A stretch of DNA of 12,611 nucleotides from contig JBPBQS010000214.1 of NCBI GenBank assembly GCA_050920955.1, positions 1 through 12,611 on the forward strand, in the 5' to 3' direction. Below, piece by piece: positions 1 through 6,221 of the stretch; position 1 is the stretch's first letter; the number at the start of each line of letters is the position of its first letter. A program made the position numbers and the translations under genes. The notes under the pieces were generated by a model. The model was not told where the DNA came from. It saw only the letters and a program-made list of their open reading frames with translations, and ran no database searches. Source of the stretch: CAXSEF01 sp050920955. GTDB lineage: Bacteria; Pseudomonadota; Alphaproteobacteria; Acetobacterales; Acetobacteraceae.

Positions 1-1042
1 CCGCCCGCGCGCCCGCCTGCTCCGCGTCGCCGTCGCCCGTGCCCGCCGGCGCCATGTCCTCGCGCAACGCCAGCGCGGGCGGCCAGTCCGACGCGCTCCC
101 CCCGCCGCCTCCTGCCCCGCTGCCGATCAGCGCCGGCCCGCCCCGCCGCTCGGCAAGGCGCGCGGGAAGCTGCAGCGTCAGGGTCCACCAGCCCAGCCGC
201 AGTGCCCTGCGCAGCCCGGAGCGCCCGGCGGGCAGGCGGTGCAGCACCTGGCGCAGCGGCGCGGTCAGCCGCCACGACGTGCTCTGCTCGACGATGCGGA
301 TGTGCTCGCGCGCCGCGTGCAGCTGCGCGCCCAGCGCCAGCACCTGCGCGCCCAGCGAGGCCGCGCGCCGCCGCGTGAGGTCGAGCTGCATCGCCATCGC
401 CGCCGGCGCCACCGCGCGCGTGGCCGGGTTGCGCGCCGCCAGCGCCTCGCGCGCCGCCGCGAGCCTGGCGCGCGTCGTCAGGTGCCCGCCGAGCCGCGCG
501 TAGGCGTCGCGGATCTGCGCCGCCACGTCGGGCCCCGCCTCGCGCAGCGCGATGCCGGCGGCCGCGTTGCCGGTGGCGAGCACCAGCAGCCCGTCGCCGT
601 GGCGGAACCGGAACGCCTCGTGCGGCGAGCGCGGCATCGCCCCGGGACGGCGCAGCAGCACCACCGCGCGCGGCGACAGCCAGTCCAGCCGCCCCGCCAG
701 CGCCGCCTCGCCCTCGACCAGCATCAGGTCCACCGTGCCCGGCGCCGGCGCCTCGCCCAGCGGCACGATCCGCCCCGCCTCCGCGTCGGCCCACCCCGGC
801 TCCGCCTCGCCCGCGCCGTCCGCGAGCACCAGGCACTCGAACCCCGCGTGCCGCGCCACGAGCGCCAGCAGCGCGGCCATCCCGCCCGCGTCGCCCGCGC
901 CCGGCGCCACCGCCAGCCCCGGCCGCTCGGCGGCGGCGAGCCACGCCACGAACGGCACGTGCTCCGCCCAGCCGGCGCCGACGGGCAGGGCAGGGGCCAG
1001 GAAGCTGGCCGGCGAGAGGAAACGCGACAGGTCCTGAGACAC
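1..1042 (-). CDS. Glycosyltransferase with N-terminal methyltransferase-like domain (partial, 3' end outside window)
   Basis: About 347 codons are visible and the frame stays open to the left edge. Residues ~24-160 follow the plan of the SAM-methyltransferase-like domain at the N-terminus of many surface-polysaccharide glycosyltransferases: a W-x-E-H-V-P-F segment (25-31), a VDLMLVEG strand (104-111) where VDLLHIDG is usual, LSPRAVVLL (122-130), and HGDGLLVLATG (148-158). The glycine-rich SAM motif usually reading ELG is APGAGDAGG here (46-54), so methyl transfer is doubtful. A helical, alanine/arginine-rich stretch follows, then STSWRLTAPLR (254-264), the linker that normally precedes a GT domain; that catalytic domain would lie beyond position 1. 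The chosen start is GTG at 1042; no ATG and no clear ribosome site are visible, so the start is uncertain. The gene is divergent from the next glycosyltransferase, suggesting a polysaccharide or glycoprotein glycan locus. The family call rests on remembered motifs. Confidence 0.7.
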   Translation of the reverse strand, partial: MSQDLSRFLSPASFLAPALPVGAGWAEHVPFVAWLAAAERPGLAVAPGAGDAGGMAALLALVARHAGFECLVLADGAGEAEPGWADAEAGRIVPLGEAPAPGTVDLMLVEGEAALAGRLDWLSPRAVVLLRRPGAMPRSPHEAFRFRHGDGLLVLATGNAAAGIALREAGPDVAAQIRDAYARLGGHLTTRARLAAAREALAARNPATRAVAPAAMAMQLDLTRRRAASLGAQVLALGAQLHAAREHIRIVEQSTSWRLTAPLRQVLHRLPAGRSGLRRALRLGWWTLTLQLPARLAERRGGPALIGSGAGGGGGSASDWPPALALREDMAPAGTGDGDAEQAGARA

Positions 1043-1158
1043 GAAGCAGACGCCCGGATGTGCACGACCGCCTATACCGGCGCCGCCCCGGCGGTGGTAG
1101 GGCCCGCACGGTGCAGTTCCTCTCCCGCCCGATCCCGCTGTCCCTGTGCCCCGCCCCT

Positions 1159-3228
1159 GTGACCGCCCCCGACGCGGCAGCGCCGTGGCGCCCCGGCGGC
1201 CACCCGGCATGGCCGGCGATCCCCGCCTGGCAGGCGGCGCTGCCCGACGCGGCGCGCGGCCGCTGGTGCCTGCTGCGCGTCGGCGGCATGCCGCCCGGCA
1301 GCGCCCTGCGCCTGCGCCTTGCCGATCGGGCACGCGGCCACGCCGTGCGCGAGCTGTTCCTCCGCCGCCCGAGGCCGCGCGCCGCCCTCCTGGAGGCGCT
1401 CCTGCACGTGCCCGCCGAGGCCGGCGCGCTCGACCTTGACGGCTTCGGCGCTGGCGAGCCCGTCGACGCCCGCCTCGCGGTGCTGTCCCGCCCGGAGGCC
1501 GCACTGCGCCTGCTCGCCGCCGGCCTCGCCCGGCTGCCGGCGGCCCTGCTCGGCTCGCCCCTGGGACTGGCCGGCAGGGTGCGCGCCACGCTCGGCCGTG
1601 CGCACCCGGGCGAGCGGCCAGGCTACGCCGACTGGTGCGCGCGCTTCGATCGCTGGACCGAGTCCGACCGCGCCGGCCTGCTCGACGCCGCCCGCGGAGC
1701 GCCCCCGATCCACGCCGTGGTCCTGGGCGAGGACGGCCCGGCCCGTGCGGCCACGCTGCGCTCGCTCGAAGCGCAGTGGCGCCCGGCCGACAGCCTCGCC
1801 GCGTCGCTCCCCGGCGTGGAGGCGGGCTACGTCGCGATCCTCGCGCCCGGCGAGGTCCTGCCGCCGCACGCCCTGGCCCTGGCCGCCGCCCGCCTCGCCG
1901 CCTGGGCCGCGGCCGGCGTCGTCCCCGGCATCGTCCACGCCGACGAGGACCGCCTGCGCCCCGACGGCACCCGCCACGCACCGCTGTTCCGCCCCGCGTC
2001 CGACGAGGCCCTGCTGCTCGCCGGCCTGCTCACCCGCGGCCTGGTCCTGGTGCACGCGCCGCTGCTGGACCCCGCCCTCGACGCGCCTCTCCCCGCCGAG
2101 GCCGCCCGCCTCCGCGCCTGGCTCCGCGCCGGCCCGCGCGCGCAGCCCCACCACCTGCCGTTCGTCCTCGCCCACCGCCGCCCCGACACCCCCGCCGCCG
2201 AGGCCGCCACCGCCGCCGTCGCGCAGGCCCACCTCGGCGCGCGCGCCACCGTCGCCGCCGCCCACCCCCTGCGCATCCTGCGCCACCCCGACGGCCACGC
2301 CGGCATCAGCGTGATCGTGCCCTCCGCCTGCCGCAGCCGCCATGTGCCGCGCTGTCTGGCCCGCCTGCTCGCCGGCACCGAGCACCCGATCCGCGAGGTC
2401 CTCGTCGCCGTCTCCCGCGTCGACCCCGCCGACCGCCGCCAGCGCCGCGTCCTCCGCCGGGTCGCCCGCCTGCCCGGGGTGCGCGTGCTCGACCTCGGCC
2501 TCCCCGCCTTCAACTACAGCCGCGCCAACAACCTCGCCGCCGCCCAGGCCACCGGCGACACCCTGCTGCTGCTCAACGACGACGTTGCCCCGCTGGGCCG
2601 CCCCGCCGCCCCCGGCCGCCCCGACCCGCGCCTGTGGCTCTCGACCATGGCCGCCCACCTGGAGGACCCCGGCGTAGGCGCGGTGGGCGCGCGCCTGCTG
2701 TACGGCGACGGGCGGGTGCAGCACGGCGGCGTGGTGCTCGGCCTCGGCGGCCTGGCCGAGCACGCCGACCGCCTGCGCCCCGGCCGCGACCCCGGCCCGC
2801 ACGGCCTGGCCCTCGTCGACCGCGAGGTGTCCGCCGCCACCGCCGCCTGCCTGCTGATCCGCCGCGCTACCTGGGAGGCACTGGGCGGCATGGACGAGCG
2901 CTTCGCCGTGGCCCTGAACGACGTCGACCTCTGCCTGCGGCTGCGCACACTCGGCCTCGGCGTGCGCCAGGCCAACACGGCGGAGCTGGTGCACTACGAG
3001 TCGCTGTCCCTCGGCCGGCACTACGCGGGCGAGCGCGCCGGCCTGGAGGCGCGCGAGGTCCGGCTCCTGCGCGCGCTGCACGGCGCGGCGCTGGCGGCGG
3101 ACCCGTTCCACAGTGCCAGCCTGTCGCTCGAGCTGGGGGCGGAGCACGAGCCGGCGTTCCCGCCAAGACAGGCAAGCATGGGCTCTGCCCAAACCCGCAA
3201 AGGGTCCGAGGACCCTTTGATCCCTTGA
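1159..3228 (+). CDS. Tandem family-2 (GT-A) glycosyltransferase
   Basis: A 689-residue protein (GTG start) with two GT2-like regions. The first (~184-345) keeps the HADEDR segment (260-265; usually YSDED) but has lost the D-x-D-D and Q-D-x-D-L signatures and looks inactive. The second (~382-640) is intact: SVIVP strand (384-388), FNYSRANN, the nucleotide/metal-binding NDDV (473-476), an L-x-x-M-D-E-R-F segment, the acceptor-site NDVDLC (587-592) and HYESLSLG (from 612). Such proteins transfer sugars from nucleotide donors at the cytoplasmic membrane during O-antigen, capsule or rhamnan-like polymer assembly; donor and acceptor cannot be read from sequence. An alternative in-frame GTG at 1060 would add 33 residues of low-complexity sequence and is less likely; neither start has a clear ribosome site. 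The last 18 codons, including the stop, lie inside the hairpin repeat at 3172-3293, so the C-terminus is repeat-derived. It converges on the hyf-like operon. Confidence 0.82.
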   Translation: MTAPDAAAPWRPGGHPAWPAIPAWQAALPDAARGRWCLLRVGGMPPGSALRLRLADRARGHAVRELFLRRPRPRAALLEALLHVPAEAGALDLDGFGAGEPVDARLAVLSRPEAALRLLAAGLARLPAALLGSPLGLAGRVRATLGRAHPGERPGYADWCARFDRWTESDRAGLLDAARGAPPIHAVVLGEDGPARAATLRSLEAQWRPADSLAASLPGVEAGYVAILAPGEVLPPHALALAAARLAAWAAAGVVPGIVHADEDRLRPDGTRHAPLFRPASDEALLLAGLLTRGLVLVHAPLLDPALDAPLPAEAARLRAWLRAGPRAQPHHLPFVLAHRRPDTPAAEAATAAVAQAHLGARATVAAAHPLRILRHPDGHAGISVIVPSACRSRHVPRCLARLLAGTEHPIREVLVAVSRVDPADRRQRRVLRRVARLPGVRVLDLGLPAFNYSRANNLAAAQATGDTLLLLNDDVAPLGRPAAPGRPDPRLWLSTMAAHLEDPGVGAVGARLLYGDGRVQHGGVVLGLGGLAEHADRLRPGRDPGPHGLALVDREVSAATAACLLIRRATWEALGGMDERFAVALNDVDLCLRLRTLGLGVRQANTAELVHYESLSLGRHYAGERAGLEAREVRLLRALHGAALAADPFHSASLSLELGAEHEPAFPPRQASMGSAQTRKGSEDPLIP

Positions 3229-3293
3229 CCTAGGGAAGCCATCCAAGGGGCTTCCCTTGGCGGAGTTTGAGGCAGAGCCTCAACCTTGCTTCC
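3172..3293 (+). repeat. Four-hairpin intergenic repeat, copy 1
   Basis: About 122 bases containing four perfect hairpins: I TGGGC/GCCCA (3179-3191, loop TCT); II AAAGGGTCC/GGACCCTTT (3199-3218); III CCAAGGG/CCCTTGG (3243-3260, loop GCTT); IV TTGAGGC/GCCTCAA (3267-3283, loop AGA). The ends are near-inverted (GCAAG...CTTGC). It aligns at about 85% (by eye) with the reverse complement of 9226-9350, including 32 identical bases at 3235-3266. It overlaps the 3' end of the glycosyltransferase gene and touches the TAG stop of the hyfF-like gene, so it fills the space between two convergent genes and could end transcription from both sides. No T-tract follows any stem, so it is not a textbook intrinsic terminator. 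REP/BIME-like or MITE-like origin is an inference. Confidence 0.85.
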
Positions 3294-4615
3294 TACCCGC
3301 CCGCGAACGCCTCTGCCGCCCGCGTGAGCCCGTCCGACACCGCCGACGGCATCGCCAGTCCCAGCAGCATCGCGGCCGCCAGCGCCGCCCACGCCGCACC
3401 TTGCGCCAGCCTGCCGGCAGCAGGCCCGTGCAGCCCGCGCCGCAGCAGCCCGAGCGCCCCCGCCGCCAGCCCGGCGAGCAGCACCGCCGCGAGCGCCGGG
3501 CGCCGCGCCAGCATCTCCGTCAGCACCAGGAACTCGCCCGGGAACAGCGCCAGCGGCGGCACGCCGGCCAGCGCGAGCGTCACCGCCAGCGTCAGCCACC
3601 CGCGCCCGCCCGGCGCGGCGGGGCCGCCGGCCAGCACCGCCGCCACCCGCGCCAAGCCGGAAACCGCGAGGTGCAGCAGGCCCGCGAACACGGCGCCGCT
3701 CCCGCCCATCCCGAACGCCGCCGCGGCCAGGCCGCCGTGCAGCAGCGTCGCCAGCCTGACCGTGCCGCCGGCCGGGCCGCGCCACAGGGACAGCCCCGCC
3801 AGCGCCACCGACAGCAGCCCCGCGCCCAGCAGCGCCGACGGCAGCAGGCCGGCCGCCCCCGAGGCCACCGCCACCCGCGCCACGCGCAGCAGCAGCACCA
3901 GCGCCAGGCCCGGCAGCGGCGCGCACAGCAGCACGCCCAGCTCGCGGGGTGCCGCCTCCTGCGCGGCGCCCAGCCAGCCGTGCAGCGGCGCAAGCCCGGC
4001 CGCGAGCCCGAAGCCGGCCAGCAACAGCACGCAGCCCAGCGCCAGGATCGCCGGGTCCGACGCAGCGCCCGGCGGCACGCCCCAGCGTCCGCCGCCGCCC
4101 GCGTACAGCAGCATCGTGCCGAGCAGGGCCACCGCGAGGGCGCCGGCAGCCGGAAGCGCCAGCGCCCGCGCGTCGGCCGTGCCGCCGGGACCACGCAGCA
4201 GCGGCGCGGCACTCGCGATCGCCACCGAGGCGGCCAGGCCCAGCCAGCCGCCCGCCGCAGAGTCCGCCAGCAGCCCCGCGAGCACGCTGCCCAGGAGCGC
4301 CAGCGCCACCGCCGGCGCGAACCGGGCCTCGCCACCGCCCGCCGTCTTGTCGTCCTCCACGAGCCGCGCCGGCACGGGGAGCCCCGCGACCGCCCCGGCC
4401 AGGGCCGCCGCCGCGGCGAGCGCCGCCGCACCCAGCGCCACCGGATCGCCCAGCCATCCCAGCCCCGGCCGCTCTCCCCACAGCGCCAGCGTGGCGGCCA
4501 GCGTCACGGCGCTTGCCGCGACATGCACCCATCGCCCCGCCGGCCGCCGCGCCAGCAGCGCCGCCAGCACCGCGCCCGCCCAGGGCAGCAGCACGCAGAC
4601 CGCGGCCCCGCTCAT
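3293..4615 (-). CDS. hyfF: HyfF-like membrane subunit (antiporter/NuoN-NuoM family), degenerate
   Basis: A 440-residue, highly hydrophobic protein, the last gene of the four-gene operon; its ATG overlaps the stop of the hyfE-like gene (ATGA), with GAGG just upstream. Family match: GFGLAAGLAPLHGWL (201-215) corresponds to the TM7 motif GyGtKxGLxPLHTWLPDAH, and ALAGVPPLALFPGEFLVL (349-366) to the late-helix motif ending PPxxxFxSExxxL. In HyfF/NuoN-type subunits these helices carry proton-channel lysines and a glutamate. Here the TM7 lysine aligns with Ala205, the PDAH after the tryptophan is lost, the TM5 glutamate region (123-139) is neutral, and the TM12 H-A-x-x-K segment appears as SGLAR (319-323). 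The protein is also shorter than E. coli HyfF (about 525 residues). It belongs to the proton-translocating antiporter family by descent, but pumping is doubtful. It ends at the hairpin repeat, with no hyfG or hyfI after it. Confidence 0.72.
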   Translation of the reverse strand: MSGAAVCVLLPWAGAVLAALLARRPAGRWVHVAASAVTLAATLALWGERPGLGWLGDPVALGAAALAAAAALAGAVAGLPVPARLVEDDKTAGGGEARFAPAVALALLGSVLAGLLADSAAGGWLGLAASVAIASAAPLLRGPGGTADARALALPAAGALAVALLGTMLLYAGGGGRWGVPPGAASDPAILALGCVLLLAGFGLAAGLAPLHGWLGAAQEAAPRELGVLLCAPLPGLALVLLLRVARVAVASGAAGLLPSALLGAGLLSVALAGLSLWRGPAGGTVRLATLLHGGLAAAAFGMGGSGAVFAGLLHLAVSGLARVAAVLAGGPAAPGGRGWLTLAVTLALAGVPPLALFPGEFLVLTEMLARRPALAAVLLAGLAAGALGLLRRGLHGPAAGRLAQGAAWAALAAAMLLGLAMPSAVSDGLTRAAEAFAGG

Positions 4616-5229
4616 GCCTCGTGCCCGATCCCGTCGGCCGCAGGCTCCGTCGGCGCGGCGGCCGGGCGCGGCGCGAGCCCCGCCGCCAGCAGCGCCACGA
4701 GCGCCGCCACGGCCAGCGCCACGGTTCCCGCGCCCACCCCGCCGCGTGCCGGCATCCCGAGCGCCGCCAGCGCCACCCCGTGCAGCGCCGAAGCCGCCGC
4801 CGCCGCCCGCGTCGCCATGTCGCGCCGCAGCGACGCCGCCAGCAGCCCCAGCAGCAGCACCGTCAGCCCGAGACCGAGCGTGTCGCGCATCGCCGCGTCC
4901 TGCAGCAGCGCCGCCTGCCGCCCCGCCGCCGCTCCCAGCACCACCAGCCCCAGCCCGGCCAGCACCGCGCCCCAGCCGCCCGCGGCGTCACCCCCTCCGG
5001 GCCGCAGCAGCCGCAGCATCCCCGCGCCGGCGGCCAGCAGCGCCACGGCGCCTGCCAGCTCGCCCCACGCCGCCCCCTCCAGCGCCCGCCCGGCCAGCGC
5101 GAGCGCCAGCAGCACCGCCTGCGCGAAGGCGGCGCGCACTGCCGCCGGCCCGCGCGCGAGCAGCGGCACGCAGGCCAGCGCCAGCACCGCGCCGCCGAGC
5201 ACCCCCGCCCCGCCATGCACCCCGTTCAC
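4612..5229 (-). CDS. hyfE: HyfE-like membrane subunit (NuoK-related)
   Basis: A 205-residue membrane protein, close to the ~216 residues usual for HyfE, with about six hydrophobic segments. The start is GTG at 5229, chosen because it overlaps the stop of the upstream gene (GTGA) and follows a GGGGCGGGAG purine run. Its C-terminal half has the HyfE pattern: a hydrophobic helix ending LLLGLLAASLRRDMATR (125-141), then a small-residue helix and a final pair of helices around 165-186. In HyfE the segment after the double arginine reads R-x-x-x-x-Q-x-x-G-x-x-x-x-E-N-G; here Q is Ala and the E-N pair is Leu-His (SALHG, 147-151), so the membrane-embedded glutamate is missing. Identity rests mainly on size, topology and position between the C-like and F-like genes; sequence conservation is weak. 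Confidence 0.65.
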   Translation of the reverse strand: MNGVHGGAGVLGGAVLALACVPLLARGPAAVRAAFAQAVLLALALAGRALEGAAWGELAGAVALLAAGAGMLRLLRPGGGDAAGGWGAVLAGLGLVVLGAAAGRQAALLQDAAMRDTLGLGLTVLLLGLLAASLRRDMATRAAAAASALHGVALAALGMPARGGVGAGTVALAVAALVALLAAGLAPRPAAAPTEPAADGIGHEA

Positions 5230-6221
5230 GCTCCCGCCCCGCCCAGCAACGCCAGCAGCACCGCCAGCCCGGCGAGCAGCGTCGCCACCCCGGCCAGCCC
5301 GCCGCCCGCCTGCACGCCATGCCGCGGCGCCACCGCCCGCACCCCGCCCAGCAGCAGCGCCCCCGCCCCGATCTTGATCGCCCAGCCCGCCAGCCCCTGC
5401 GCCCACAGCCCCGGCAGCTCCGCCACCGTCCCGCCCGCCAGCAGCGCCCCGTCGACCACCGCGCTCCATCCCGGAACGACCCCGCCCCCCCACGGCCAGG
5501 GCGCACCCGACGGCGCCGGGTGCAGCGGCAGGAACAGCGCCGCCGCCAGGCTGAGCCACACCAGCGCCGACAGCATCTCTCCCGCCCGCACCAGCGCCAG
5601 GTCGCGCCCGGACCACTCGCCCGCCGCCGCCATGCCGTCGTCCACGGCGACGCGCCCCGCCCGGTCCAGCGCCGCCAGCACCGCCGCGGCCAGCGCGAGC
5701 GGCAGCGCCACGCGCCCGCCGCCCCGCCCGTCGTGCAGCGCCGCCACCGCCGCGTCGAGGTTCGTGCCCCCGGCGAGCAGCGCCACGGCCAGCACCACCA
5801 GCGCCAGCGCCGCCGCCCCCGCCACGCCATCCGCGACCAGCCGCGCCGCCGCCGCCCCGCCCGCCGCCCCGCCGCCGTCGATCAGCCCGCAGCACAGCAC
5901 CGCACGCGCCGCCGCCAGCAGCCCGCCCACCACCAGCAGGTCCGCGAGCGGCGCCGTCGCCATCCCCAGCGTGAACGAGTGCACCAGAGCAGCACTCGCC
6001 AGCAGCAGCGCCAGCGACGCCGCCGGGGCGTGCGCGAACACCCACGACGTGCCCTCCGGCCGGGTCGCCGGCTTGCGCGCGAGGCGCCGCAGCGTGCGCC
6101 ACGGCTGCAGCACCGACGGCCCCTCGCGTCCGCCGAGCCGCGCCGCCGACCACCCCGACAGCCCCGCCACCAGCGGCGCCGACGCCAGCATCACCACGAG
6201 GTGCAGCAGCAGCGCGATCAC
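5226..6221 (-). CDS. hyfC: HyfC-like membrane subunit (NuoH family), degenerate
   Basis: A 331-residue protein, near the usual HyfC length (~320). The start is GTG at 6221, overlapping the upstream stop (GTGA), with GGGGAG about seven bases before it. Recognisable family features: GGREGPSVLQPWRTLRRLARK (30-50, equivalent to the RRGPxxxQxYRDxxKLxxK loop after TM1), LLAGGTNL (148-155, equivalent to LIAGSTHI), and EWSGRDLAL (202-210, equivalent to TEYSGxxLAL). NuoH/HyfC proteins use conserved acidic loops near the quinone cavity to link the catalytic and membrane arms. These are lost: the SRE motif is ARL (126-128), the following E-P pair is Ala-Ala (136-137), and the P-F-D-x-x-E-A-E-x-E-L loop is shortened and replaced around 190-201. 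The fold and topology seem kept, but quinone coupling is unlikely. Intact frame and tight coupling argue against simple decay. Confidence 0.72.
   Translation of the reverse strand: MIALLLHLVVMLASAPLVAGLSGWSAARLGGREGPSVLQPWRTLRRLARKPATRPEGTSWVFAHAPAASLALLLASAALVHSFTLGMATAPLADLLVVGGLLAAARAVLCCGLIDGGGAAGGAAAARLVADGVAGAAALALVVLAVALLAGGTNLDAAVAALHDGRGGGRVALPLALAAAVLAALDRAGRVAVDDGMAAAGEWSGRDLALVRAGEMLSALVWLSLAAALFLPLHPAPSGAPWPWGGGVVPGWSAVVDGALLAGGTVAELPGLWAQGLAGWAIKIGAGALLLGGVRAVAPRHGVQAGGGLAGVATLLAGLAVLLALLGGAGA

Noticed and set aside
1072..3246. A 724-codon open frame antisense to the glycosyltransferase gene, and similar long antisense frames over every gene
   Set aside because: They are by-products of extreme GC content, which makes stop codons rare in the opposite frames. 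Translations are glycine/arginine/alanine low-complexity with no domains, while the sense frames carry clear motifs.
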